A DNA stretch of 64,000 nt from Herbaspirillum rubrisubalbicans (GCF_003719195.1 NZ_CP024996.1:2108001-2172000), one strand, 5' to 3'. Shown: positions 54,175 to 63,994, counted from the first letter of the stretch. Program-made: numbers and translations. Notes: generated by a model from the sequence alone, not told the origin.

Positions 54175-54464
54175 ATCGTTTAAACGGTTTATATGATTTG
54201 GATATCGTTTAAGCCGTGTTGAATGAGGTTCTGCAGTTAGCCGTATCAGGACGACATCTCCCCGGTGTCGTCCATGCCGCGCAAGCGATGCAAGTCGCGG
54301 CAGTCAAGGCCGACAAAGGATTTGTCGGGTGCAGGCCACTGCATCGGGCAAAAGCAGCGGGTTCTCCCGCTGTCAAATAAGTGAGAGCAGGCATCCAAGA
54401 GCAGCGAGTGTGCTGCCACCTGCAATCATCAAAAAATGGAGCTGTCCGAAAGGACAGAGTTGCT
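54175..54464 (+). promoter_or_regulatory. Structured leader of rpmI-rplT, 290 bp
   Basis: No gene seen. The stretch has several inverted repeats, for example CTGTCCGAAAGGACAG directly before rpmI and GACGAC...GTCGTC at about 54250-54268. In other bacteria this position carries an L20-binding autoregulatory leader. I cannot show that it is one here. Confidence 0.4.
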
Positions 54465-54662
54465 ATGCCTAAGATGAAATCGAAGAGCAGCGCGAAGAAG
54501 CGTTTTCGCGTCCGCCCGGGCGGTACCGTCAAGCGCGGTCAAGCCTTCAAGCGTCACATCCTGACCAAGAAGACCACCAAGAACAAGCGTCAACTGCGCG
54601 GTACCGAGGGCGTCCATGAGACGAACCTCAATTCCGTTCGCGCAATGCTGCCGTTCGCTTAA
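54465..54662 (+). CDS. rpmI: 50S ribosomal protein L35
   Basis: 65 residues starting [20 protein letters not shown], with the basic body [21 protein letters not shown]35 sits in the large subunit close to L20. The ATG follows the small hairpin at 54438-54453. It is 25 bases before rplT, the invariant bacterial pair. Confidence 0.97.
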   Translation: MPKMKSKSSAKKRFRVRPGGTVKRGQAFKRHILTKKTTKNKRQLRGTEGVHETNLNSVRAMLPFA

Positions 54663-54687
54663 CCTCACCATACACTAAGGAGCTACT

Positions 54688-55050
54688 ATGCCTAGAGTCA
54701 AACGTGGGGTAACAGCACGTGCCCGCCACAAGAAAGTCCTCGCACTCGCCAAGGGTTACCGCGGCCGTCGTAAAAACGTCTACCGTATCGCCAAGCAAGC
54801 AGTCATGCGCGCTGGTCAGTACGCGTACCGTGACCGTCGTAACAAGAAGCGCGTGTTCCGCGCACTGTGGATCGCCCGTATCAACGCCGCTGCGCGTTCG
54901 CATGGCGTGACCTACAGCGTGTTCATGAACGGCCTGAAGAAGGCTGCGATCGAACTGGATCGTAAGGTCCTGGCCGATATGGCTGTCACCGACAAGGCTG
55001 CTTTCGCTGCCATCGTCAACCAGGTGAAGGCCAACATCGCTGCCGCCTAA
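54688..55050 (+). CDS. rplT: 50S ribosomal protein L20
   Basis: 120 residues: [40 protein letters not shown], and the C-terminal domain [21 protein letters not shown]20 is an early 50S assembly protein and in several bacteria represses rpmI-rplT translation. A strong ribosome binding site (AAGGAG) precedes the ATG. The next gene, pheS, is 209 bases away beyond tandem terminators. Confidence 0.97.
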   Translation: MPRVKRGVTARARHKKVLALAKGYRGRRKNVYRIAKQAVMRAGQYAYRDRRNKKRVFRALWIARINAAARSHGVTYSVFMNGLKKAAIELDRKVLADMAVTDKAAFAAIVNQVKANIAAA

Positions 55051-55147
55051 ATCGACAGCGTGTTTGCGGTAGCCGGCCGCAACATCGGACGCAAGTCAGA
55101 CCAGCAGCCGGCGCTGCAAAATCCTGCGGGGCAGAGGTGATACACCG

Positions 55148-55312
55148 ATGCCCCGTATGTTTTTGATCCACGGGTTCGTGGATTTTTTATCCACGGTTTC
55201 GTGGATTTTTTCCTTTTCGACTTCGTCGTCGGATTTTCGATTGGAGCGAGATTTACCGCATGAATCCCCTAGACCAACTCCTGGGCCAACTGGTCACGCA
55301 GGCGCAGGCTGA
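55148..55312 (+). CDS. Possible leader ORF across the pheS terminators
   Basis: A 54-codon ORF with an upstream AGAGGTGAT site, beginning [20 protein letters not shown]. Phe occurs at positions 5, 10, 13, 21, 23 and 30. In E. coli a Phe-rich leader (PheM) attenuates pheST from this same position. However, the T tracts of the two terminators in this ORF themselves create Phe codons, and the frame runs on into pheS to 55312, which is unusual for a leader peptide. I rate it as possible, not established. Confidence 0.3.
   Translation: MPRMFLIHGFVDFLSTVSWIFSFSTSSSDFRLERDLPHESPRPTPGPTGHAGAG
55166..55211 (+). terminator. Tandem intrinsic terminators between rplT and pheS
   Basis: Two nearly identical 23-base units: ATCCACG, a 4-base loop, CGTGGAT and six T residues, at 55166-55188 and 55189-55211. 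Both are complete terminators. pheS starts 49 bases later, so they either insulate pheST or attenuate it. Confidence 0.85.
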
Positions 55313-56288
55313 TTTCGCCGCCGCGCCCGACGCCGCCGCACTGGAAAACGCCAAGGCCAAGTACCTCGGCAAGACCGGTCAGATCACCGAGCAGATGAAG
55401 GGGCTGGGCAAGCTGGCGCCGGAAGAGCGCAAGGTACAGGGGGCGATCATCAACGTCGCCAAGGAACAGATCGAAACCGCGCTCACCGCCCGCCGCGATG
55501 CTTTGGCCAACGCCCAGATGCAGGCACGCCTGAATGCCGAAGCCATCGATGTCACCTTGCCGGGCCGCGGCCGTGGCGTGGGTGGTATCCACCCGGTGAT
55601 GCGCTCGTGGCAGCGCGTTGAGGAAATCTTCCGCTCCATCGGTTTCGACGTCGCCGACGGTCCCGAGATCGAGACCGACTGGACCAATTTCACTGCATTG
55701 AACAGCCCCGAGAACCACCCGGCGCGTTCGATGCAGGATACCTTCTACATCGAAGGCAACGACACCCAGGGCAAGCCCCTGCTGCTGCGTACCCACACCA
55801 GCCCGATGCAGGTGCGCTACGCCCGCATGAACAAGCCGCCCATCAAGGTCATCGCCCCGGGCCGCACCTATCGCGTCGACAGTGATGCCACCCACTCGCC
55901 GATGTTCCACCAGGTCGAAGGTCTGTGGATCGCCGAGGACATCAGCTTCGCCGACCTGAAAGGCGTCTACCTCAACTTCGTCAAGGCCTTCTTCGAGACC
56001 GACGACCTGCAGGTGCGCTTCCGTCCTTCCTATTTCCCCTTCACCGAACCTTCGGCCGAGATCGATATCGCCTTCGGCAGCGGTCCGCTCAAGGGCCGCT
56101 GGCTGGAAGTCTCCGGTGCCGGCCAGGTGCATCCGACCGTGGTGCGCAATATGGGTCTGGATCCCGAGCAGTACATTGGCTTCGCGTTCGGCTCGGGCCT
56201 GGAGCGCCTGACCATGCTGCGTTACGGGATCAATGACCTGCGCTTGTTCTACGAAGGCGACCTGCGCTTCCTGAAGCAATTCAATTAA
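55260..56288 (+). CDS. pheS: Phenylalanyl-tRNA synthetase alpha chain
   Basis: 342 residues. The N-terminal helical arm binds tRNA; the class II catalytic core has [33 protein letters not shown] (motif 2 region), [20 protein letters not shown] and the motif 3 [13 protein letters not shown]. With PheT it forms the alpha2-beta2 enzyme that charges tRNA-Phe. The ATG lies 72 bases ahead of the first strong similarity and is preceded by GGAGCGAG. Confidence 0.96.
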   Translation: MNPLDQLLGQLVTQAQADFAAAPDAAALENAKAKYLGKTGQITEQMKGLGKLAPEERKVQGAIINVAKEQIETALTARRDALANAQMQARLNAEAIDVTLPGRGRGVGGIHPVMRSWQRVEEIFRSIGFDVADGPEIETDWTNFTALNSPENHPARSMQDTFYIEGNDTQGKPLLLRTHTSPMQVRYARMNKPPIKVIAPGRTYRVDSDATHSPMFHQVEGLWIAEDISFADLKGVYLNFVKAFFETDDLQVRFRPSYFPFTEPSAEIDIAFGSGPLKGRWLEVSGAGQVHPTVVRNMGLDPEQYIGFAFGSGLERLTMLRYGINDLRLFYEGDLRFLKQFN

Positions 56289-56359
56289 TTCGATCACGCA
56301 GGGCGCCGCGCCGTCGCGGCGCGCCTCTGGCTCATAGCCGATAGCTGAAAGTCTGAATC

Positions 56360-58786
56360 ATGCAATTCTCTGAAAAATGGCTGCGTACCATGGTCAACCC
56401 GACCATGACCTCGGATGAACTGTCGCACCTGCTGACCATGTCCGGCCTGGAAGTCGAGGAAGTCGAACCGGTGGCGCCTCCCTTCACCAATGTGGTGGTG
56501 GGCGAAGTGCTGGAAGTGACCAAGCACCCGGATGCGGACCGTTTGAACGTATGTCGCGTCAATGTTCATACCGGCACCATTCTCAACATCGTCTGCGGCG
56601 CACCCAATGTGCGTGCCGGCCTGAAGGTACCTTGCGCCATGGTGGGCGCGGTACTGCCGCCGGGGCCGGATGGCAAGCCCTTCGAAATCAAGGTTGGCAA
56701 GCTGCGCGGCGTGGAATCGCAGGGCATGTTGTGCTCGGCCCGTGAACTGAAGCTGTCGGAAGATCACGGTGGCCTGCTGGAGCTGCCCGACGATGCACCG
56801 GTGGGTCAGAATTTCCGCGACTACATGCTGTTGAACGATCTCAAGTTCACCATCAAGCTCACCCCCAACAAGGCTGACTGTCTGTCGGTGCTGGGCGTGG
56901 CGCGTGAAGTCTCGGCCCTGACCGGTGCGCCGCTGAAGGCGCCGGTGTATCAGGCTGCGACTGTCAACCTGGATGAAAAGCTGCCGGTGCGCATTTCCGC
57001 GCCCGACCTGTGCGGCCGTTTTGCCGGTCGTGTCATCCGTGGCCTCAACGCCAAGGCGGCTACGCCGCCATGGATGAAGCGCCGCCTGGAGCGCAGCGGC
57101 CAACGTTCGATCTCGGCGCTGGTGGATATCTCCAACTACGTGATGCTGGAGCTGGGCCGTCCCTCGCATGTGTTCGACCTGGACAAGATCCATGGCGGCC
57201 TGGACGTGCGCTGGGGCCGCAAGGGTGAATCCTTGAAGCTCCTCAACGGCAATACGGTGGAAGTCGATGAGTGGGTCGGTGTGATTTCTGACGACAAGGA
57301 AATCGAATCGCTGGCCGGCATCATGGGTGGCGATGCCACTGCGGTCTCGTTGGAGACCACCAACATCTACCTGGAAGCCGCCTTCTGGTTCCCGCAAGCG
57401 ATCCAGGGCCGTGCACGCCGCTACAACTTCTCCACCGATGCCGCGCATCGTTTCGAGCGCGGCGTCGATTTCGCTACCGTGGTCGATCACATCGAACGCA
57501 TCACCGCGCTGTTGCTGGAAATCTGTGGCACCGCCGAGACCCGCGTAGGCCCGGTTGATGACCAGATCGTCAACCTGCCCAAGCGCGAACCGGTCACGCT
57601 GCGCACTGCACGTGCGGCCAAGGTGATCGGTGTGGAGATCACCGATGAGATGGTGTCCGATATCTTCAAGCGTCTGGGCCTGTCGTTTGACTATGAGCCG
57701 GGCCTGTTCTCGGTCACGCCGCCGTCCTACCGTTTCGACATCGAGATCGAGGAAGACCTGATCGAGGAAGTCGCGCGCGTCTACGGCTTTGAAAACATCC
57801 CGGCCTTGCCACCAGTGGCGGCCAACGCCATGCGCATTGCCCCAGAGAATACCCGTTCCCTGTTTGCCATCCGCCGCCTGCTGGCCGACCAGGACTATCA
57901 GGAAGTGGTCAACTTCAGCTTCGTGGAAAGCGCTTGGGAAGCCGATTTCGGCGGCAACGTGGATCCCATCAAGTTGTTGAACCCGATCGCCAGCCAGATG
58001 AGCGTGATGCGTTCTTCGCTCATCGCCGGGCTGGTCGCCAACGCGCGCTACAACGTCAATCGCAAGGCTGCGCGCATTCGCGTCTTCGAAGTGGGGGCGG
58101 TGTTCCACAAGGATGCCGAGGTCGTCGATGGTCCGCTGTCCGTGGCCGGTTTCGCTCAGCCCAAGCGCGTGGCCGCACTGGCCTATGGTCCGGTGGCCGA
58201 GGAGCAGTGGGGGCAGGTCAGTCGCAATGTCGACTACTTCGATGTGAAGGCCGATCTGGAGGCGCTGTTCGCTCCGCGCACGCTGCGTTTCGTCAAGGCC
58301 GAACATCCGGCCCTGCATCCCGGCCGTACCGCTCAGGTGCTGCTGGGTGAGAAGGTGGTTGGCGTGATCGGCGAACTGCATCCCAAGTGGCAGCAAAAGT
58401 ACGACCTGCCGCTGGCACCGGTAGTCTTCGAAGTGGATGCCGAAGCGCTGCAGCAACGCGACCTGCCTTCCTACACCGAGATCTCCAAGTTCCCGGCAGT
58501 CAGCCGTGACATCGCACTGGTGGTCAAGCACTCGGTCGGCGCCCAGCAAGTACTGGACGTGCTGGCTGCTGAGAAGCAGGCCAACCCGGACTGCGCCATC
58601 TTGCAAGCCCTTGTTTTATTTGATGAATATCAAGGGAAGGGGCTTGAGACAGACGAAAAAAGCCTTGCGTTCCGCTGCACCTTGCAAGATACTCAAAACA
58701 CCCTTCAGGATGACAAGGTCGACCTTGCGGTGAATGCACTGGTGGCCGCTGCGAGCGTCAAGCTCGGTGCCAGATTGCGTGCCTGA
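56360..58786 (+). CDS. pheT: Phenylalanyl-tRNA synthetase beta chain
   Basis: 808 residues. Domains in order: an EMAP-type tRNA-binding domain ([20 protein letters not shown]), B3/B4 with the editing site (about 210-380), B5 (about 405-475), a catalytic-like core and the C-terminal ferredoxin-fold anticodon-binding domain ([20 protein letters not shown]). It partners PheS. The 71-base gap after pheS has no terminator, so the two are one unit. Confidence 0.96.
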   Translation: MQFSEKWLRTMVNPTMTSDELSHLLTMSGLEVEEVEPVAPPFTNVVVGEVLEVTKHPDADRLNVCRVNVHTGTILNIVCGAPNVRAGLKVPCAMVGAVLPPGPDGKPFEIKVGKLRGVESQGMLCSARELKLSEDHGGLLELPDDAPVGQNFRDYMLLNDLKFTIKLTPNKADCLSVLGVAREVSALTGAPLKAPVYQAATVNLDEKLPVRISAPDLCGRFAGRVIRGLNAKAATPPWMKRRLERSGQRSISALVDISNYVMLELGRPSHVFDLDKIHGGLDVRWGRKGESLKLLNGNTVEVDEWVGVISDDKEIESLAGIMGGDATAVSLETTNIYLEAAFWFPQAIQGRARRYNFSTDAAHRFERGVDFATVVDHIERITALLLEICGTAETRVGPVDDQIVNLPKREPVTLRTARAAKVIGVEITDEMVSDIFKRLGLSFDYEPGLFSVTPPSYRFDIEIEEDLIEEVARVYGFENIPALPPVAANAMRIAPENTRSLFAIRRLLADQDYQEVVNFSFVESAWEADFGGNVDPIKLLNPIASQMSVMRSSLIAGLVANARYNVNRKAARIRVFEVGAVFHKDAEVVDGPLSVAGFAQPKRVAALAYGPVAEEQWGQVSRNVDYFDVKADLEALFAPRTLRFVKAEHPALHPGRTAQVLLGEKVVGVIGELHPKWQQKYDLPLAPVVFEVDAEALQQRDLPSYTEISKFPAVSRDIALVVKHSVGAQQVLDVLAAEKQANPDCAILQALVLFDEYQGKGLETDEKSLAFRCTLQDTQNTLQDDKVDLAVNALVAAASVKLGARLRA

Positions 58787-58790
58787 TGTG

Positions 58791-59264
58791 ATGTCCGAGA
58801 GCGAAAATAATTACACACCGGAATCGATTGAGGCCCAGTCATTCATCGCCATGAACAACGTGAATTCGAACGAATTTCAATCCGTGCTGGACGCTGACCT
58901 GCATCGTGCCGTGCTCGAATCGCAGGCACGTTCGCAGGCTGACAAGAACCTGCCTACGCTGACCAAGGCCGAACTGGCCGAACTTTTGTTCGAGCAGGTT
59001 GGTCTGAACAAGCGCGAAGCCAAGGACATGGTGGAAACCTTCTTCGACGAGATCCGCAACGCGCTCGAACGTGGCGAGGCCGTCAAGCTGTCCGGCTTCG
59101 GTAATTTCCAGCTGCGCGACAAGCCGCAACGGCCTGGCCGCAATCCCAAGACAGGCGAGGAAATCCCGATCACCGCACGGCGCGTCGTGACTTTCCACGC
59201 CAGCCAGAAACTGAAGGAAATGGTGGAACTCTCCAGCGGCAGCCCCGTTGAAATGTCCGTCTAA
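58791..59264 (+). CDS. ihfA: Integration host factor subunit alpha with long N-terminal extension
   Basis: 157 residues from ATG 58791. The IHF/HU fold starts around residue 57 ([20 protein letters not shown]) and includes the DNA-binding arm [20 protein letters not shown] followed by [20 protein letters not shown]. That core is about 100 residues, the normal size, so ~55 residues are extra. Other in-frame starts are ATG 58851 (137 residues) and GTG 58884, and none has a strong ribosome binding site. IHF bends DNA at sites for recombination, replication and sigma-54 promoters. It ends the thrS-ihfA operon together with the MerR gene 3 bases later. Confidence 0.9.
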   Translation: MSESENNYTPESIEAQSFIAMNNVNSNEFQSVLDADLHRAVLESQARSQADKNLPTLTKAELAELLFEQVGLNKREAKDMVETFFDEIRNALERGEAVKLSGFGNFQLRDKPQRPGRNPKTGEEIPITARRVVTFHASQKLKEMVELSSGSPVEMSV

Positions 59265-59267
59265 GCT

Positions 59268-59669
59268 ATGAATGATCGTGTCAACAAACCGGCGGCCATC
59301 GTGTTGCCGCCCATCCCGGCCAAGCGCTATTTCACCATCGGTGAGGTCAGCGAGCTGTGTGGGGTAAAGCCTCACGTGCTGCGCTACTGGGAACAGGAAT
59401 TCACGCAGTTGAAGCCGGTCAAGCGTCGTGGTAACCGGCGCTACTACCAGCATCACGAAGTACTGCTGATTCGTCGCATTCGTGAACTGCTGTATGAACA
59501 GGGCTTCACTATCAGCGGTGCGCGCAACAAGCTCGATGGCACCAATGAGCCCGAGCAGCCGGAACAGCCGCAACGCCCCACGATCAGCCTGGATGAAGCA
59601 GCCATCGAGGTACTGCGTAGTGACTTGCTGTCCGTGCTGGCAACCCTCAAGCCGGGGGCAACTGCCTGA
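59268..59669 (+). CDS. MerR-family transcriptional regulator
   Basis: 133 residues. The MerR winged helix is at the N-terminus: YFTIGEVSELCGVKPHVLRY followed by WEQEFTQLKPVKRRGNRRYY. Helix LIRRIRELLYEQGFTISGAR leads to a Pro/Glu-rich region and a short C-terminal helix. There is no cysteine cluster for metal sensing. This gene follows ihfA with a 3-base gap in most Burkholderiales; its target is unknown. A terminator-like hairpin follows at 59752. Confidence 0.88.
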   Translation: MNDRVNKPAAIVLPPIPAKRYFTIGEVSELCGVKPHVLRYWEQEFTQLKPVKRRGNRRYYQHHEVLLIRRIRELLYEQGFTISGARNKLDGTNEPEQPEQPQRPTISLDEAAIEVLRSDLLSVLATLKPGATA

Positions 59670-59751
59670 GTATCAGGTCGGGGGCGTGGACGGTAGCGTT
59701 ACTGCCGCTTCAGCCGCCCGCCAGGTTCTGCATGATTTCCATGTTTGATCG

Positions 59752-59793
59752 CGCCGCACGCTGGTCATTGTCGACCGCCGTGCGGCGTGTTTG
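59752..59793 (+). terminator. Probable terminator of the thrS-ihfA-MerR operon
   Basis: Perfect 9-bp stem CGCCGCACG (59752-59760) with CGTGCGGCG (59779-59787), tail TGTTTGTTT. Confidence 0.65.
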
Positions 59794-59841
59794 TTTGGAC
59801 GGCCATCGCAGTGATCGTGACGATGGCAGGGGAGAATATCC

Positions 59842-60357
59842 GTGATCCGTTACCAATGGCGTCCAATGACGCCCGCTGACCTCGCCTGCGTGATGGATAT
59901 CGCCGCTCAGGTTCACCTAGGCTACTTTGAAGCTGAAGAAGTTTTCGCTGAACGACTGCGTCTGTTCCCGCAGGGCTGCCGCATTGCCATCCGCGAGGAC
60001 GATGGCGAGCAAGTCATCGGCTACGCCTTTATGCATCCTGCCCGCCATGGGGCTCCACCGGCCTTGAATCAGTTGCTGCACTGCCTCGAAACCCAGGCCG
60101 ACTGTCTGCACCTGCATGACGTGGCGCTGCTGCCATCAGCGCGAGGCTCGGGATTGGGGCGCAGCCTGGTGGGTGAGTTGCGTCAGATCTGTCGCAGTGC
60201 CGACTTGCCCCGTGCAGCGCTGGTGGCGGTCCATGATTCGGGTGACTATTGGCGTGCTGCTGGCTTCGCGGATGATCCGCAGGCTTTGTGGTTGGGGCAG
60301 GGGGCTCTTGTGAGCTACGGTACAGATGCTCGTTACATGTCCATGATCGTCAAATAA
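59842..60357 (+). CDS. GNAT-family N-acetyltransferase, GTG start
   Basis: 171 residues from GTG 59842, with CAGGGGAGA upstream. The GNAT fold is shown by ACVMDIAAQVHLGYFEAEEV, IGYAFMHPARHG and the acetyl-CoA-binding LHDVALLPSARGSGLGRSLV, which has the R/Q-x2-G-x-G/A pattern, ending with ALVAVHDSGDYWRAAGF. It would acetylate a small molecule or a protein; the substrate cannot be told. It stands alone between two terminators. Confidence 0.87.
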   Translation: MIRYQWRPMTPADLACVMDIAAQVHLGYFEAEEVFAERLRLFPQGCRIAIREDDGEQVIGYAFMHPARHGAPPALNQLLHCLETQADCLHLHDVALLPSARGSGLGRSLVGELRQICRSADLPRAALVAVHDSGDYWRAAGFADDPQALWLGQGALVSYGTDARYMSMIVK

Positions 60358-60468
60358 GAGCTTGCTCTCGGATGGTGAGAAATTTGATTATTGTTAATGT
60401 GGCAAATTTCGCACACTTGCATTTTTTGCATTATTGTTATTGATTTAACAACATGTAAGCCCTTAGAA

Positions 60469-60496
60469 TTGACAAAAATTTGTAAGGTTTTAGGCA
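60469..60496 (+). promoter_or_regulatory. Candidate promoter of the PEP-CTERM gene
   Basis: TTGACA (60469-60474), 16 bases, TAGGCA (60491-60496). The -35 is perfect and the -10 is weak. No sigma-54 element was seen here. Confidence 0.4.
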
Positions 60497-60583
60497 GATT
60501 TACGCGGCGCCTGACCGCGACAATTCACCCTCAAGCCGGTGGGGAAACCGGATGCGGGAATCACATCATCGAATAGGGTTTTC

Positions 60584-61666
60584 ATGTTGATTCGTTCAAA
60601 ATCGGTACTGGCTACCTTTGCCGTGGCACCACTGTTGTCCCTAGGTTTGTTTGGCGTCGCGCACGCAGCCACCACTTCGCTCACGGACGCCCAGACACTG
60701 CAGCAGTTCAATCTGGTGGTGTTGGGTAACGCGACGTCTTATTCTCACGTCGATGGTCGCGCCTGGATCGGCGGCTCGCTGACCGGTGGCGATTACGTGG
60801 AGCACATGGGGGATACCCCGGCGTCCTACTATGCCGGTCTGACAGTCATGGGCAGCGCCAGCAACGTGCACGTCAATGGCCTGGGCTCCTATATCGGTGG
60901 TTCATTCACCAATTCCATCATCAACAATGGCTCCAGCTACGTCGCCGGCAGCGTTTCCAACAGCAACCTCAATGGTCCGGCCTACGTGGCGGGCAGCAGC
61001 TCTGGAAGCAACTTCAATGGTGGTCGTGCCTCCACGCCGACGGCACTGATGCAGACCAATCAGGATGCAGCCGGCTCCACCAATTTCGCCAGCACGCTGG
61101 GCAGCGTCTCCAATCGCTTGAAGCAAGCGGCGGCCAATAGCGCCGTCTCGGTCAGCGGTAACAGGGCCACCTTCAATGCCGTGGCCAATGCCAAGGGCGT
61201 GGCGGTTTTTAACTTGGACAACGCTACTAGCGCCGCGGTGTTTTCGGCAGGCGAGTTCAGTTTTGCCGCCAACGGTGCTAGCACCATCATCATCAATTCC
61301 AGCGTCAGTTCGGCCGTTATTGACGCCAACTTCCTGGGTGGGCAGGCACAGTCACTGGGCAAGTCCATTCTCTGGAACTTCTACAACGCCAACAGCCTGA
61401 CCATCAACAGCCAGTTCGGCGGAAGCATCCTGGCTACCCATGCCAGCCTGACCAATAACCAGAACATCGAAGGCGGCGTGTTCGTCAACAGCCTCACTCA
61501 AAAGGGCGAGCTGCACCTGCAACCCTTCACCGGCAACCTGGCTGCCGTGGCGCCGGTTCCCGAGCCCGACGAATACGTGCTGATGCTGGCCGGGCTGGCG
61601 CTGGTGGTGGGCGTGGCGACCTTGCGCCGCCGCCGCATCGTGGTGCCGGGCTTCCTGGCTGCCTGA
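60584..61666 (+). CDS. Choice-of-anchor A family protein with PEP-CTERM sorting signal
   Basis: 360 residues. A signal peptide (AVAPLLSLGLFGVAHA|AT) precedes the choice-of-anchor A domain (TDAQTLQQFNLVVLGNATSY; DGRAWIGGSLTGGDYVEHMG), rich in Gly, Ser, Asn and Val and probably a beta-helix. The C-terminus is a PEP-CTERM tail: VPEPDEYVLMLAGLALVVGV, then ATLRRRR. Exosortases recognise PEP, cut near it and release or anchor the protein, usually with exopolysaccharide secretion. The EpsL gene at 62753 supports such a system here. The ATG at 60584 follows a GAATAGGG site. Confidence 0.9.
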   Translation: MLIRSKSVLATFAVAPLLSLGLFGVAHAATTSLTDAQTLQQFNLVVLGNATSYSHVDGRAWIGGSLTGGDYVEHMGDTPASYYAGLTVMGSASNVHVNGLGSYIGGSFTNSIINNGSSYVAGSVSNSNLNGPAYVAGSSSGSNFNGGRASTPTALMQTNQDAAGSTNFASTLGSVSNRLKQAAANSAVSVSGNRATFNAVANAKGVAVFNLDNATSAAVFSAGEFSFAANGASTIIINSSVSSAVIDANFLGGQAQSLGKSILWNFYNANSLTINSQFGGSILATHASLTNNQNIEGGVFVNSLTQKGELHLQPFTGNLAAVAPVPEPDEYVLMLAGLALVVGVATLRRRRIVVPGFLAA

Positions 61667-61698
61667 TACGGTCAATCGTAGCGCCAGCCATTGTGGAA

Positions 61699-61733
61699 AT
61701 GCCGTCCAGTGACATGCTGGACGGCATTTTTTT
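61699..61733 (+). terminator. Intrinsic terminator after the PEP-CTERM gene
   Basis: Perfect stem ATGCCGTCCAG (61699-61709) with CTGGACGGCAT (61717-61727) followed by seven T residues. Confidence 0.9.
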
Positions 61734-61756
61734 CAGGAGGGGACGGTGTGGCGAGC

Positions 61757-62359
61757 TCAGAGTGGTTCGTGACGGATATAGACTTCGGCGCGCCCTGACA
61801 GGTTCTTGGCCAATTCCTGGAGGAAGCTTTGGGTCGGGGCGGGCTTGTCAAAGCCGGTCATCATCAGCGCGGCCGCCAGACCCAGTGGCAGCAACAGATG
61901 GCGCAGGGGCGGTGCCGACTCGCGTAACGACAAGCCGAAAGCCCAGGCTGCGCCGGCACCGACCAGCAGTCCGAGCAAGACCTCGGACTCCGAGTGAACC
62001 TTGATCATCAGACGTGACGTGCCTACTGCCGTCACTACCAGTGCAGTCAAGGCCAGTACCAGCAGCCGGCGGCCGCGGCTGCATTGCTGGGTCAGCAGCA
62101 GGGCCAGCGAGAGATAGAGCGCGCTGGAGGAGGCCGTATGACCACTGAAGCCGGTGAAGTTCAGCATGGGTAGGCTGATATCCCAACCCATAAACAAGAG
62201 CTTGCTGATCACCACGATCAGCATTGCCATGCCGAAGGCGCCAAGCCAAGCGAACATAGGTCGCCACATGCGGTTGATGGCCAGCCAGAGTGCCAGGATG
62301 CAGGCGCCGGGAATGGTGATGGTGCTGTCGCCGAGGAAGGTGATTGTATGCCAGTTCAT
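61757..62359 (-). CDS. PAP2-family membrane phosphatase
   Basis: 200 residues with about five membrane helices. The PAP2 catalytic motifs are FTGFSGHTASSSALYLSLAL (SGH) and GTSRLMIKVHSESEVLLGLL (SRxxxxxHxxx(D/E), with Glu instead of the usual Asp). The first motif, KxxxxxxRP, is not obvious. Relatives hydrolyse phosphatidic acid or undecaprenyl diphosphate; lying between a PEP-CTERM protein and EpsL it may recycle the lipid carrier used for exopolysaccharide. It is convergent with the PEP-CTERM gene. Confidence 0.85.
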   Translation of the reverse strand: MNWHTITFLGDSTITIPGACILALWLAINRMWRPMFAWLGAFGMAMLIVVISKLLFMGWDISLPMLNFTGFSGHTASSSALYLSLALLLTQQCSRGRRLLVLALTALVVTAVGTSRLMIKVHSESEVLLGLLVGAGAAWAFGLSLRESAPPLRHLLLPLGLAAALMMTGFDKPAPTQSFLQELAKNLSGRAEVYIRHEPL

Positions 62360-62752
62360 GAAGGACTTTGATGGACGCGGGTGTTGCCGAGGAATATTAG
62401 CGGCTTGTGGGGTACGCGGAAAGCGCTGGGACTCTTGCTTAAGGATAAACGTTCAGTTTTTGTTGCATCGCGATATAAATAGTTGGTGAGTTGAAGAGCA
62501 TTTGTTGCAGAAATGGTAATTTTCCGTTTTTCCTACAAAGCCTTGCTGGATTGTCTGATTGTCCCGACTGTAGGGGTGTGTATCCTTATCGCCTGGTTTT
62601 CTGCGTGGCAATTTTCTACATAAATTTTTGCCTAAATTTCAAAAATGATGCATGATTACTTTTAATTTTTTCTGTGTTGCAGCGCAGCAATTCAGTCGCA
62701 AAATATTGCCATTGTTTTAAAAGTAAAATTACAAAAGAAAGGGCGCTGATTC
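62360..62752. other. Intergenic region, 393 bp, AT-rich, divergent PAP2 and epsL leaders
   Basis: No credible gene. It is strongly AT-rich from 62460 on, with several A/T runs near 62620-62740, as often seen upstream of exopolysaccharide genes. No clear -35/-10 pair and no sigma-54 element was recognised. Confidence 0.4.
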
Positions 62753-63994
62753 GTGAAATCACGGCAGTTTCGCAATAACAGCAAGCGCAGGACTCGCGTG
62801 CGCATGTGCGCTCTGTTGGTGTCCATGACTTGCCCTTTCGCTTATGCGGCAGACCCCGGTCAGGTGGTGGTCCCGTATGTGCAGTACACGTATTTGCATG
62901 ACGATAACCTGTTGCGTTTGAGCGGTCCCGATGCGGCACAGACAGCCTTCGGCTCGCCTCGGCTATCGGATAACGTGCAGAGCAAGCAGGGTGGTTTGCG
63001 CATCGACAAGACGTTGAGTCGCCAGCACATCTTGCTGGATGCGAGTGCCACCAAGAATACCTTTGATCATTTCAGTCAGTTCGACAACGACGGGCGAGAT
63101 CTGAAGGCTGACTGGGGTTGGGTACTGGGAGAGCATGTTTCCGGCAATCTCGGTTATGTGTACTCGCGTTCGCTCACGCCATTCCAGAATTTTCGAGTGT
63201 TGCAGGCAAATATCCGAACCATGGATACCAAATACCTCAATGTAGCGTGGCAACTGCACCCGGATTGGGCGGTGCATGTGCAGGCGTCGAAATTTGGTCT
63301 GGCCTACGATCTGCTGAGCCAGCAATCCAACAACTTTACCCAGAACATTGCCGAATTCGGCGTCGATTACACCCCGCGCAGCGGAAGTACCGCCGGCCTG
63401 CAGGTGCGTAGGACGACTGGTCGCTATCCTTTTGACTCCGTCATTGGGACCGGAACTGTCAACAACTCGTTTGTCCAGGAAGATTACAAGGCAAAGATCG
63501 TTTGGCTCTATAGCGACAAGACCAAGCTGCAATTCCTGGGCGGCGTTACCCAGCGCGAACGTGATGCTGCTGCGCCTGGTTCCGGCTATCGTGGCTTGAA
63601 TGCCCGCCTGATTGGCGACTGGGCGGCTACCGCCAAGACCGGGTTCACGGCCAACCTGTGGCGGGAAATCGGCGGCGTGAATGATATCGATGCGAACTTT
63701 GCATTGACTACCGGTGCCAGCCTGGTGGCGAGCTATCAGCCCACTGCGAAGTTGCGTTTCGATGGTCTGGTCGATTACGAGCACCGCAACTACAACGGTG
63801 CTTCCATCGTGACCGGCGTGACGCCCTCCACGCGTCGTGACAATTATGAGAAGGCGACCCTGAGCTTGACCTATTCGCCCACGACCTCGTTGTCCCTGAT
63901 GCTGGCGGTCTATCGTGAAAACCTGAAATCCAACATCAACAGCTTCGGCTATCTGTCCAACGGCATCTCCCTGACTTCGCGCTATGAATTCTGA
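62753..63994 (+). CDS. epsL: Exopolysaccharide biosynthesis outer-membrane protein EpsL
   Basis: 413 residues from GTG 62753. After a basic start and a signal peptide (RMCALLVSMTCPFAYA|AD), the protein is built of alternating amphipathic strands typical of a beta-barrel (VVVPYVQYTYLHDDNLLRLS; KGDK-like turns; TLSLTYSPTTSLSLMLAVYR) and ends SLTSRYEF, with the terminal Phe of outer-membrane proteins. This matches the EpsL family that opens exosortase/XrtB-linked polysaccharide operons. The gene ends six bases before the window does, and the rest of the operon lies beyond the right edge. Confidence 0.85.
   Translation: MKSRQFRNNSKRRTRVRMCALLVSMTCPFAYAADPGQVVVPYVQYTYLHDDNLLRLSGPDAAQTAFGSPRLSDNVQSKQGGLRIDKTLSRQHILLDASATKNTFDHFSQFDNDGRDLKADWGWVLGEHVSGNLGYVYSRSLTPFQNFRVLQANIRTMDTKYLNVAWQLHPDWAVHVQASKFGLAYDLLSQQSNNFTQNIAEFGVDYTPRSGSTAGLQVRRTTGRYPFDSVIGTGTVNNSFVQEDYKAKIVWLYSDKTKLQFLGGVTQRERDAAAPGSGYRGLNARLIGDWAATAKTGFTANLWREIGGVNDIDANFALTTGASLVASYQPTAKLRFDGLVDYEHRNYNGASIVTGVTPSTRRDNYEKATLSLTYSPTTSLSLMLAVYRENLKSNINSFGYLSNGISLTSRYEF

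Noticed and set aside
56294..58606. 770-codon open frame on the minus strand opposite pheT
   Set aside because: Antisense shadow of pheT with the same His/Arg/Asp-rich composition and no motif.
60380..60440. Sigma-54 promoter ahead of the PEP-CTERM gene
   Set aside because: GTGGCA and TTGCA are present near 60400-60420, but the GG-GC spacing is not the required 10 bases in any combination.
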